Of a stretch of DNA of 8,933 bases, positions 1 to 6,555 are shown in pieces. The position numbers were made by a program, and so were the translations under genes. The stretch's first letter is position 1. Each line of letters begins with the position of its first letter. The notes beneath the pieces were generated by a model. The model was given only the letters and a program-made list of their open reading frames with translations. It did no database searches and had not been told where the DNA came from. This DNA comes from Deltaproteobacteria bacterium (GTDB lineage: Bacteria > Desulfobacterota > Dissulfuribacteria > Dissulfuribacterales > UBA3076): positions 1 to 8,933 of the forward strand of contig JAUWHV010000023.1 of the NCBI GenBank assembly GCA_030605675.1. Direction: 5' to 3'.

Positions 1-89
1 TTCTCAAGCACACCGTGCAGGTGCCCCAGGTGCAGCTTGCCGGAAGGCCTCATGCCACTGAGTATTCGTTGTTTTGCCTGTTCACTCAT
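1..89 (-). CDS. trpS: Tryptophanyl-tRNA synthetase, N-terminal fragment (runs off left edge)
   Basis: Only the first 29 codons are inside the window. They read MSEQAKQRILSGMRPSGKLH and then LGHLHGVLE. The segment ILSGMRPSGKLHLGH is the start of a class I aminoacyl-tRNA synthetase Rossmann fold. HLGH at residues 20-23 is the HIGH-type ATP-binding signature, and the SGMRPSGKLHLGH context is typical of TrpRS, which charges tRNA-Trp in the cytoplasm. The ATG start is well fixed because an in-frame TGA lies three codons upstream. The gene begins only 11 bases after the stop of the M50 peptidase gene on the same strand, so the two are probably co-transcribed; the ribosome-binding site is weak (GTGAG-like). 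TyrRS is the main alternative, but its usual motif differs. Identity rests on a short stretch. Confidence 0.85.
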   Translation of the reverse strand, partial: MSEQAKQRILSGMRPSGKLHLGHLHGVLE

Positions 90-100
90 AATGGCTCACA

Positions 101-736
101 TCAAAGTACAGTTCCTAATAGGAGTTTGTTCAGATAGAGGATCAGCGGGACGATAACGCGGCCGGTTACTCCTGTAAAGACCAGCACCAGAATCAGCAAG
201 AAACCATAGCGCTCAAACTTCTCGAAAGAGCTTGCCATGTCAGGGGGAAGTATACCCATAAGGACCTTACTGCCGTCGAGAGGCGGGATGGGAAGGAGAT
301 TGAACACAGCAAGCCCTATATTAATCTGCACACTCACATATGCCATGTATAGAGCCGGACGCATGAAAAAGCCCGACGTCTCCCAAAACGACCCCAATAC
401 CTGTCTCAACAAAACAGCACTCAATATTGCCAGGAGGATATTGGCCCCGGGACCTGCCAGTGCAACCCAGATCATGTCATTTTTGGGATTCTTGAAATAA
501 CCGGGGTTGACCGGTACAGGCTTTGCCCAACCTATGGTCTGAGTAAGAAAAAATACCATTGTACCGACTGGATCAAGATGGCGAATAGGGTTAAGGGTAA
601 GGCGTCCCATAAGCTTTGCAGTGGGATCACCGAGGCGATAAGCCACCCACCCGTGGGCCATCTCGTGCACGGTAACAGCAAGAAGTATGGGTGGCGTGAG
701 TATTGCGAATCTCTGAATTATAGCAGCAAAATCCAT
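101..736 (-). CDS. Site-2 protease family membrane metallopeptidase (M50)
   Basis: A 211-residue integral membrane zinc metalloprotease of the M50 (site-2 protease) family, expected to cut substrates within or near the membrane. Visible signatures are the zinc-binding HEMAH (residues 24-28, HExxH) inside the first hydrophobic segment, AGPGAN (94-99), and NLLPIPPLDGS (146-156), whose Asp154-Gly155 supplies the third zinc ligand. Hydrophobic stretches near 10-30, 55-70, 88-112, 128-150 and 176-203 suggest about five membrane passes. There is no PDZ domain, so this is the small soluble-domain-free form rather than RseP. The ATG start is supported by an in-frame TAG six codons upstream; the Shine-Dalgarno is weak (AGAAG). 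It lies 62 bases after the tRNA nucleotidyltransferase gene and 11 bases before trpS, all on one strand. Its substrate cannot be told from sequence. Confidence 0.93.
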   Translation of the reverse strand: MDFAAIIQRFAILTPPILLAVTVHEMAHGWVAYRLGDPTAKLMGRLTLNPIRHLDPVGTMVFFLTQTIGWAKPVPVNPGYFKNPKNDMIWVALAGPGANILLAILSAVLLRQVLGSFWETSGFFMRPALYMAYVSVQINIGLAVFNLLPIPPLDGSKVLMGILPPDMASSFEKFERYGFLLILVLVFTGVTGRVIVPLILYLNKLLLGTVL

Positions 737-798
737 AATTCTTCTAATATACTACAAATATGTCCAAAGCTCATCTATTCCTCAATTCCGTTTTGTGT

Positions 799-3483
799 CT
801 ATATCGTGTTCTTCTGGTTTAAATTTAATTTTTGCAATTCTGATTGATCCAAAAATTCCCGTCTCACCAACTTGATCTCGTCTTCCCTGTACCTGACCTC
901 TCCGTCCAGTCTGGCCTCAAGCAGGCGATGGAGTATTGTCCGGAAAAGAGGGCCTGGCTCCTGGCCCATATTTTTTAAATCATCTCCTGTAAGCATGGGT
1001 TTTACGTTATATAGTTCTGTGATATACCTGGATATAGCCTGCCGGGCGTCTTCGTTCTCAGTAATTGAAAGGATATGGAGGAGGAGATCAATATCCAGGC
1101 CTTTCAGCAGCCAATAGACCTCACTGGCCTTCATAAAAGATCGCCTGGAAAGAAGACCAAGGGCCTTTAATGCAACTTTACGTCCTTCTACAAAGATATT
1201 CCTCTTTGAGCCAACAATGCCCAGGCGGTCTACAACTTCTTGAATTTCTGAAAATTTCAGCCCTTCAAAAAGCGCCAGCAGATAAACCACCCACTTTCTC
1301 GGCCTCTGTGGTCTAAAGAGCAGATCATACCAGGCCAGGACATCGTAGGACCGGGTAAGGACTCCTTCTTCCTTTGGTCCTAATCGAATGCTTTGATGAA
1401 TCACTTTCAGTAAGCCTAGACCGGCCAGCCTTTTGATGGCAGACCTCGGATCCGGCTCCTTCAATATCAGTATGAGTTCGGCAAGTAAACGCTTTCCGGA
1501 AAGTCTTGAGAATAAGTCGAGACGCACGGCATTCCGGATCAACCTCAATGTCTGCTTGCCTATTCTGAAACCGTATCGTTGCTCAAAGCGGACTGCCCGG
1601 AAGACCCTGGTCGGGTCTTCAACAAAACTCAGGCTGTGGAGGATCTGTATAATATGGTCTTTGAGATCCCTCTGGCCTCCAAAGAAGTCTATCAACAACC
1701 CGAATTCCTTCGGATTTAGCTTAATAGCCAATGTGTTGATGGTAAAATCCCGCCGGAACAGATCTAACTTGGTGGACGAAAGGGCGACTGTGGGCATGGC
1801 AGCCGGATACTCGTAGTATTCCCACCGGGCTGTTGCCACGTCCACTTTAAAGCCGTCAGGGAAGATCACAACCGCTGTCCCGAACTTTTGGTGGGCACGA
1901 ACCCTTGCTCCGAACCGGTTAGCAAAGGCCCTGGCAAAGGCAATTCCATCTCCCTCAACTACCAGATCTATATCCAGGTTGGGCTTTCTTAATAACAGGT
2001 CCCTCACAAAGCCACCTGCGACACAGATATGAAAACCCTCAGCCTCTGCCACTTCCCCTGCATTCATCAATAGATCAAGTATATGGGAGGGGAGCTTTTC
2101 CCTCAGCAAAGAGACAACGTTCTTGCGCTGTTCCTTTCCTGACAGCAGAGCTTCAGGTCTTCTTGCAGCATCTCCACTCAATATCTGAAGGAGATCCGTC
2201 CTGGTGATTACTCCTTCTACATGTCCTTTATCCACTACAGGGACAAAACGCTGACGACGGTTGACAATAAGCTCCTGGACTTTGGCAAGACTGTCCTCCG
2301 GATAGATGACCTCGAAATCCGTAGTCATGTATTCACGTACCGGCAGGTCTGAGAGACCATGATATATTGCCTTCTCCACTGTCCTGCGGGAAATGAGGCC
2401 CAGGACCTTTTTTTCATGGACTACAGGCAAAACAGTGATGCCATAGCGCGTTAATTTATTATTGACCTGGGAAAGAGTAGTATCCGGCAGGACCGAGAGC
2501 ACCGGATACGACATAATGTCTTTTACTTTAGGCTCTGTTCCGAGCTGCCTGTGAAGTTCGGTGAAAAGGCGCTCTTCAGCCTCAGCCAGAGTCAGTCCCT
2601 TTAACGTGGCAGAAGCAGCCATGGGGTGGCCTCCTCCACCGATTGCCTTCAGCACCTTCCCTACGTCAACTCTCTCGTCCCGGCTGCGGCCCACTATCAA
2701 TACTTGATCCGCCATAAGTGCCATGGTAAAAATTACGTGGAGTTTCTCCATATCCATTAGTTCGTGAGCCAGGACAGCGAAGTCTTCCACATAAGCCGGC
2801 GATGATGTCTTTGCCAAGGTGACAGGGATGCCGGCCAGAGTATAAGTGGCTGCGGTGTTCAAAAGATCGTTCAAGAGCTCTACATGTTCGGGGGTTAACC
2901 TGTGTCCGAGGAGTTCGGAGATTGCCTTGAGGTCAGCCCCTTTCTCAAGCAGCCAGGCAGCCGCCTCCAGATCCTCGGAAGTGGTGGAGCTGAAAGTAAA
3001 AGAGCCTGTGTCCTCATATATACCCACTGCCAGAAAGGTTGCCTCATCCGGACTTATATCCAGCCCTTTTTCTCTCAGGAGCCGGATCATCAGGGTCGTG
3101 TTTGCGCCCACCGGCCTAAAAAAGGTCTTAGAGGCTTTTATGTCCCCGCTGGAAGGGGGGTGATGATCGAATACATGGACTTCAACATCAGGCCTTTCCA
3201 GAAGCGAAGCCAAAGGACCGATACGGCTTTTCTGCCTGGTGTCTACAACTACCAGAAGTTTGACTTTGTCAAGATCTATGTCTTTTAAGCGTTTTACGTT
3301 TATGAAGTAACTGCTCGACAGCAGGAGAAAGTCCCGCAGGTCCTTCTCCTGGGAACCGGGCAGCACGATTTGAGCCCCGGGATAAAGTTTGCTTGCGGCC
3401 AGGGAAGAGGCCAGGGCATCAAAATCCGCATTGAGGTGGGAGGTGATAATGGTGGTGGGAAAATCTGTTGAAATTTCGGCCAA
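799..3483 (-). CDS. DHH phosphoesterase - CBS pair - tRNA nucleotidyltransferase/poly(A) polymerase fusion
   Basis: An 894-residue multidomain protein. Residues about 10-310 form a DHH/DHHA1 phosphoesterase with every metal motif present: NADFD (18-22), VVVDT (78-82), DHH (106-108), EDTG (157-160) and the GGGGHPMAA substrate loop (282-290). Two CBS domains follow (about 320-375 and 383-440), which in this fold bind adenine nucleotides and usually regulate. The C-terminal half is a class II tRNA nucleotidyltransferase: GGFVRD (490-495), catalytic DID (504-506), RRDFTINTLA (577-586), EDPTRVFRAVRF (622-633), and a C-terminal LTGDDL...LLEARLDGEV segment (831-863). It should add nucleotides (CCA, CC or A only) to tRNA 3' ends; motifs alone do not say which, and poly(A) polymerase activity is also possible. 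Ordinary CCA enzymes are about 400 residues; a similar fusion is known from Aquifex and deltaproteobacteria. The start is TTG, backed by AAAGGA five bases upstream and an in-frame TAA four codons upstream. It is first in the run leading to the M50 peptidase and trpS. Confidence 0.95.
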   Translation of the reverse strand: MAEISTDFPTTIITSHLNADFDALASSLAASKLYPGAQIVLPGSQEKDLRDFLLLSSSYFINVKRLKDIDLDKVKLLVVVDTRQKSRIGPLASLLERPDVEVHVFDHHPPSSGDIKASKTFFRPVGANTTLMIRLLREKGLDISPDEATFLAVGIYEDTGSFTFSSTTSEDLEAAAWLLEKGADLKAISELLGHRLTPEHVELLNDLLNTAATYTLAGIPVTLAKTSSPAYVEDFAVLAHELMDMEKLHVIFTMALMADQVLIVGRSRDERVDVGKVLKAIGGGGHPMAASATLKGLTLAEAEERLFTELHRQLGTEPKVKDIMSYPVLSVLPDTTLSQVNNKLTRYGITVLPVVHEKKVLGLISRRTVEKAIYHGLSDLPVREYMTTDFEVIYPEDSLAKVQELIVNRRQRFVPVVDKGHVEGVITRTDLLQILSGDAARRPEALLSGKEQRKNVVSLLREKLPSHILDLLMNAGEVAEAEGFHICVAGGFVRDLLLRKPNLDIDLVVEGDGIAFARAFANRFGARVRAHQKFGTAVVIFPDGFKVDVATARWEYYEYPAAMPTVALSSTKLDLFRRDFTINTLAIKLNPKEFGLLIDFFGGQRDLKDHIIQILHSLSFVEDPTRVFRAVRFEQRYGFRIGKQTLRLIRNAVRLDLFSRLSGKRLLAELILILKEPDPRSAIKRLAGLGLLKVIHQSIRLGPKEEGVLTRSYDVLAWYDLLFRPQRPRKWVVYLLALFEGLKFSEIQEVVDRLGIVGSKRNIFVEGRKVALKALGLLSRRSFMKASEVYWLLKGLDIDLLLHILSITENEDARQAISRYITELYNVKPMLTGDDLKNMGQEPGPLFRTILHRLLEARLDGEVRYREDEIKLVRREFLDQSELQKLNLNQKNTI

Positions 3484-3488
3484 GGAAG

Positions 3489-3494
3489 TCCTTT
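3489..3494 (-). promoter_or_regulatory. Ribosome-binding site deciding a TTG start
   Basis: AAAGGA on the minus strand, followed by five bases and then TTG GCC GAA. No ATG or GTG lies between this site and the in-frame TAA that overlaps its upstream side, so the site fixes TTG as the start of the fusion nucleotidyltransferase. Confidence 0.7.
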
Positions 3495-3539
3495 AAAATT
3501 TGCCACCTGTGCGGTTAAGAAATTATTCAAAATCAATCA

Positions 3540-3567
3540 CGAAAACACGAAGGTGCGAAAACACGAA
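3540..3567. repeat. Short tandem repeat CGAAAACACGAA x2 (16-bp period)
   Basis: CGAAAACACGAA occurs at 3540-3551 and again at 3556-3567, separated by GGTG. Related CACGAAAACACGAA strings are, from memory, frequent between genes in deltaproteobacterial genomes. No function can be assigned. Confidence 0.75.
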
Positions 3568-3571
3568 ACAA

Positions 3572-3598
3572 AAACCTGACCAGGATAAACCTGACCAG
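3572..3598. repeat. Short tandem repeat AAACCTGACCAG x2 (15-bp period)
   Basis: Identical 12-mers AAACCTGACCAG at 3572-3583 and 3587-3598, with GAT between them. The repeat runs directly into AGTGCCTTAAGT (3597-3608), a 12-mer that recurs at 3623-3634 inside the following palindrome, so the small repeats here are nested end to end. Confidence 0.75.
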
Positions 3599-3617
3599 TG
3601 CCTTAAGTGAACTAAAA

Positions 3618-3648
3618 TTTGAAGTGCCTTAAGTTAAGGCACTTCAAA
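3618..3648. repeat. Perfect 31-bp palindrome (possible terminator of the usp gene)
   Basis: Arms TTTGAAGTGCCTTAA (3618-3632) and TTAAGGCACTTCAAA (3634-3648) are exact reverse complements around one central G. As RNA this would form a hairpin of about 13-14 bp with a tight loop. Read on the minus strand, the stem is followed by TTTTAG, so it could act as a weak intrinsic terminator for the stress protein gene before the nucleotidyltransferase operon. A protein-binding site or a repeat relic are equally open. Confidence 0.7.
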
Positions 3649-3686
3649 CTCAATCAACTTGATAGTATAGGAATTTCCTTTTTTTT

Positions 3687-3746
3687 GACAGGATCAACAG
3701 GATAATCAGGATAAATGAAAATCATGTAAATCTTGTTCATCCTGTC
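3687..3746. repeat. 60-bp inverted repeat with AGGAT 9-bp subrepeats
   Basis: The outer arms are GACAGGATCAACAGGAT (from 3687) and, as the reverse complement of the right end (to 3746), GACAGGATGAACAAGAT; they match at 15 of 17 positions. The left arm is itself built of 9-bp units AGGATCAAC, AGGATAATC, AGGATAAAT. The centre holds ATGAAAATCAT, a smaller inverted repeat. Eight T residues lie directly to its left. The layout fits a small dispersed intergenic repeat; I recall similar AGGAT/ATCCT elements in many deltaproteobacterial genomes, but copy number cannot be seen here. It is not a good terminator in either direction, since neither strand has T residues after the stem. Confidence 0.75.
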
Positions 3747-3818
3747 AGAGAAGTCCTGCCGAAGGCGGCTAAGTTCAAAATATTCTACTTACAAAACCAT
3801 CAAGTAAAAATCACAGAA

Positions 3819-4271
3819 TCACTTGCCGACCTTATGTGGATTGACAGTAAGAACCGGGCAATTGGCCCCTTTGACAACGCCTAATGCTACGCTGCCAAAC
3901 AGGATCTTCTCCAGCCCCTTTCTCCCATGGGTCCCGATTATGATCATATCCGCCCCGGTCTTATCGGCGTGTTTTATGATCTCTTCCGCCGCATCGCCCA
4001 CCGCAACTGCTGTGTCAACATCCAGACCAGCCAATTTCTCTACCACAAACTTATTCATGGCTTTCTCGCCGCCCTTGATGAGTTCGTCTTCAAAGTTAGA
4101 ATACCAAGCGGTGCCCATTTCATAACCAACAAAATCCGATGAGCCTCTCACCACGTGAACAAGCTCTATCTTTGCCCCCAGCTTTTCTGCCATAAGTTTC
4201 ACAATAGGCAAAACCTTAAGGGCGCTTTCATAAAAATCTACAGGGAACAGTATCTTTTTGACTTCTACCAT
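3819..4271 (-). CDS. Universal stress protein, UspA family, ATP-binding type
   Basis: A 150-residue single-domain Usp protein, the usual length for the family. It begins VEVKKILFPVDF with the conserved Asp12 of the nucleotide pocket. It ends with the ATP-binding signature G-x2-G-x9-G-S, seen as GTHG (113-116), nine residues, then GS (126-127), followed by CPVLTV (138-143). Usp proteins of this kind are cytoplasmic, usually dimeric, and induced by stress or growth arrest; the specific role here is unknown. The ATG start is strongly supported by AGGAGG at 4279-4284 with seven bases of spacing. It appears to be transcribed alone, divergent from the aconitase gene and upstream of the nucleotidyltransferase operon on the same strand across a 335-base gap. 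Confidence 0.95.
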   Translation of the reverse strand: MVEVKKILFPVDFYESALKVLPIVKLMAEKLGAKIELVHVVRGSSDFVGYEMGTAWYSNFEDELIKGGEKAMNKFVVEKLAGLDVDTAVAVGDAAEEIIKHADKTGADMIIIGTHGRKGLEKILFGSVALGVVKGANCPVLTVNPHKVGK

Positions 4272-4513
4272 CGGCCATCCTCCTTTTGGTCATTTCAAAT
4301 TTCTGACTCGATCAAAATACCTTGTCTACGGTTGCTTCAATTTTTTTATCTGACTATACAATGTACACAGACAGATCATGGCGACGCATGTCTAATTATC
4401 CCTAATACCTCAAAAATTTTGCAATTTCAACCTGAAATATCTTGAACGAATCACTTTCCACTGTGTAATCGTAGTAAATTTAACTTTTAGCAGTTGTTGA
4501 CCCAATGTCAAGC

Positions 4514-4542
4514 TTGCCGCCATAGTCTGCGGCTCCTATAAT
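4514..4542 (+). promoter_or_regulatory. Sigma70-type promoter for acn-aroA
   Basis: TTGCCG (4514-4519), a 17-bp spacer, and a perfect TATAAT (4537-4542). Expected transcription start is near 4549, giving a leader of about 75 bases before the aconitase ATG. The spacer contains a 5-bp inverted repeat, GCCGC (4516-4520) and GCGGC (4529-4533), which overlaps the -35 element and could be an operator. A second, weaker pair lies slightly upstream (TTGACC at 4497-4502, CATAGT at 4521-4526). Confidence 0.6.
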
Positions 4543-4549
4543 ACCTCCC

Positions 4550-4572
4550 ACAAATATTTGTAAGGAATCCTT
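4550..4572. promoter_or_regulatory. Adjacent small palindromes at the predicted acn transcription start
   Basis: ACAAATATTTGT (4550-4561) is a perfect 12-bp palindrome at about +1 of the predicted transcript. AAGGA-A-TCCTT (4562-4572) follows it directly. Their position between the -10 box and the leader is where a repressor would bind, but they match no operator I can name, and chance in AT-rich sequence remains possible. Confidence 0.35.
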
Positions 4573-4623
4573 GACCAGAGGACCAGGCTTTCAAGATTAA
4601 AATAAAGACATGTGGAGCAATAA

Positions 4624-6555
4624 ATGGGCTTAACAGCAACGGAAAAAATCATAGGTGCGCACCTTGTGGAAGGTGAAATGACTCCAGGGAGCCAGATCGC
4701 AATCCGCATTGACCAGACTCTTACTCAAGACGCCACGGGCACCATGGCCTACCTGGAATTTGAGGCCATAGGCATACCCAAGGTCAAGACAGAGCTGTCG
4801 ATAAGTTACGTGGACCACAATTTGCTGCAATCCGACTTCCGGAATGCTGATGATCACAGGTTCCTCCAATCTATGGCCGGCCGCTACGGCATCCATTTTT
4901 CCAGTCCGGGAAACGGCATATGCCATCAGGTACATCTTGAGCGGTGTGCTGTTCCCGGCAAGACACTGCTGGGATCAGACAGTCACACTCCGACAGCCGG
5001 TGGATGCGGGATGCTCGCCATAGGTGCGGGTGGTCTTGATGTGGCCATGGCCATGGCCGGGCAGCCTTTCTACTTGAGAATGCCATATGTCACAGGTGTC
5101 TGTCTCACAGGAAAGCTTTGCCCGTGGGTCTCGGCAAGGGACGTCATCCTGGAGTTACTCCGTCTGATGACAGTAAAGGGCGGTGTGGGAAAGGTCATTG
5201 AATACTTTGGACCCGGTGTTGCCACGCTATCTGTAACTGACAGGGCTACAATAGCAAACCTTGGAACTGAGCTGGGGGCTACGAGTACAGTCTTTCCTTC
5301 TGATGAGATGACCAGGAGCTTCCTTGTCAGCCAAAAAAGAGAAGGTGCATGGCAAATCCTTAAAGCCGACCCGGATGCCGTATATCATGAAACAATCAAT
5401 ATGGATCTCTCTTCTATCGAGCCAATGATAGCCTGTCCATCCTCCCCGGACAACGTGGTACCCGTGCGAGAGGTGGCCGGACAGCCGGTATCCCAGGTCA
5501 TAATAGGTTCCTGTGCCAACTCATCATTCAGGGACATAGTAGTTGCTGCCAAGTCCCTTGAATCCAGGGAAATACACCCATTTGTGAGTTTTGAGATAAA
5601 TCCGGGGAGCCGGCAGGTATTGGAAAACGCCGATATGGCCGGGGCTTTGCACACATTGATCCACGCCGGGGCCAGAATACACCAGTGCGGCTGCCTGGGA
5701 TGCATTGGGATGGGACAGGCCCCGGCCACAGGAACCATCTCTTTGAGGACCTTTACCCGCAACTTCTCCGGAAGAAGCGGCACAAAGGACGACCGGGTAT
5801 ATCTGTGCAGCCCGGAAACCGCTGTTGCATCCGCGATACAAGGGGTGATTACAGATCCGAGAGATCTTGGGCAAGCCCATGAAGTATCGCTTCCTGAGAC
5901 GTACCTTATTAATGACAACGGGATAATCCCTCCCCCTGAGGACGGCTCGAACGTATCAGTACTGCGCGGCCCCAACATAAAACCTCTTCCGGAGTTTGAG
6001 CCTTTGCCGGAAGACTTGAAGGCCGAGGTACTCCTCAAAGTGGAAGACAACATAACCACTGACCATATTATGCCTGCCGGGAGCAAAATATTACCACTCA
6101 GGAGCAACGTGCCTGCTATCAGTGAGTATGTCTTTTCTGCCATTGATCCGGAGTTTTCCTCAAGGGCCAAGGAGGCAGGTAATGTGATCATAGTCGGAGG
6201 GGAAAATTACGGCCAGGGCTCCTCCAGGGAGCATGCCGCCCTGGCACCAAGGTACCTTGGTGTACGTGCCAAACTGGTAAAGAGCTTTGCCAGAATCCAC
6301 AAGGCAAATCTTATAAATTTCGGCATCCTGCCACTTACCTTCATGTATCCGGATGACTATGATCGGATTGAGCAGGGAGACGCTGTTAATATCCCAGGTC
6401 TGAGGACTGCATTGCTGGCAGGCTCAGACACGGTGTCAGTAGAAGTCGAAAAGGACAAAACAATACAGGCCTGCCTGGAGTTGTCTGAAAGAGATCGCCT
6501 GATACTGGCCTCAGGCAGCCTTCTTAACTGGGTAAGGGCCAGGATTGAGGCATGA
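4624..6555 (+). CDS. acn: Aconitate hydratase (short, Aquifex-type)
   Basis: A 643-residue aconitase that interconverts citrate and isocitrate through aconitate in the TCA cycle, with a [4Fe-4S] cluster in the cytoplasm. The protein shows VDHN (63-66), GSDSHTPTAGG (117-127), GSCANSS (295-301) with cluster ligand Cys297, and CGCLGCIGMGQAP (355-367) with ligands Cys357 and Cys360. The swivel domain has DNITTDHI (475-482), the substrate-binding GSSREHAAL (532-540) and ARIHKANLINFGILPL (556-571). Its length matches the shorter mitochondrial/Aquifex-like branch, not the roughly 890-residue AcnA/AcnB forms, and all domains are on one chain. The retained SSREH and full single-chain layout favour aconitase over isopropylmalate isomerase or homoaconitase. 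The ATG start has GGAG at 4614-4617, six bases upstream. The gene follows a clear promoter, and its stop overlaps the aroA start. Confidence 0.95.
   Translation: MGLTATEKIIGAHLVEGEMTPGSQIAIRIDQTLTQDATGTMAYLEFEAIGIPKVKTELSISYVDHNLLQSDFRNADDHRFLQSMAGRYGIHFSSPGNGICHQVHLERCAVPGKTLLGSDSHTPTAGGCGMLAIGAGGLDVAMAMAGQPFYLRMPYVTGVCLTGKLCPWVSARDVILELLRLMTVKGGVGKVIEYFGPGVATLSVTDRATIANLGTELGATSTVFPSDEMTRSFLVSQKREGAWQILKADPDAVYHETINMDLSSIEPMIACPSSPDNVVPVREVAGQPVSQVIIGSCANSSFRDIVVAAKSLESREIHPFVSFEINPGSRQVLENADMAGALHTLIHAGARIHQCGCLGCIGMGQAPATGTISLRTFTRNFSGRSGTKDDRVYLCSPETAVASAIQGVITDPRDLGQAHEVSLPETYLINDNGIIPPPEDGSNVSVLRGPNIKPLPEFEPLPEDLKAEVLLKVEDNITTDHIMPAGSKILPLRSNVPAISEYVFSAIDPEFSSRAKEAGNVIIVGGENYGQGSSREHAALAPRYLGVRAKLVKSFARIHKANLINFGILPLTFMYPDDYDRIEQGDAVNIPGLRTALLAGSDTVSVEVEKDKTIQACLELSERDRLILASGSLLNWVRARIEA

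Larger units (their letters stand above)
3484..3818. other. Repeat-rich intergenic region, no gene seen
   Basis: This 335-base gap separates two minus-strand genes, the universal stress protein gene and the fusion nucleotidyltransferase gene. I see no plausible coding frame in it. It holds, left to right, a 16-bp-period pair of CGAAAACACGAA, a 15-bp-period pair of AAACCTGACCAG, a perfect 31-bp palindrome, a run of eight T, and a 60-bp AGGAT-rich inverted repeat. A promoter for the nucleotidyltransferase operon must lie here or further upstream, but I found no convincing -35/-10 pair on the minus strand. Confidence 0.8.
4272..4623. other. Divergent intergenic region between usp and aconitase
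   Basis: A 352-base region with start-proximal sides at both ends, so it should hold promoters in both directions. The plus-strand side has a good promoter and palindromes (given separately). On the minus strand upstream of the stress protein gene I see only a perfect Shine-Dalgarno and no convincing -35/-10 pair. The middle (about 4300-4490) is AT-rich with a run of seven T near 4340 and no coding frame I believe. Confidence 0.7.

Noticed and set aside
101..736. RseP-type sigma-E regulator protease
   Set aside because: The protein is only 211 residues and has no PDZ insertion; it belongs to the small M50 branch with unknown substrates.
3540..3746. CRISPR array
   Set aside because: The repeats are 12-17 bp, of different sequences, with spacings of 3-4 bases; there are no regular spacers and no cas genes nearby.
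3687..3746. Rho-independent terminator
   Set aside because: The T run precedes the element on the plus strand and becomes an A run after it on the minus strand, so no direction has stem followed by T residues.
4155..4445. Plus-strand open frame of 96 codons across the start of the stress protein gene
   Set aside because: Two thirds of it is antisense to, or upstream of, the well supported usp gene; no Shine-Dalgarno and no domain are visible.
5385..6191. Long open frame (268 codons) on the minus strand
   Set aside because: It lies entirely antisense to the aconitase gene, whose motifs are unmistakable, and its translation shows no recognisable domain.
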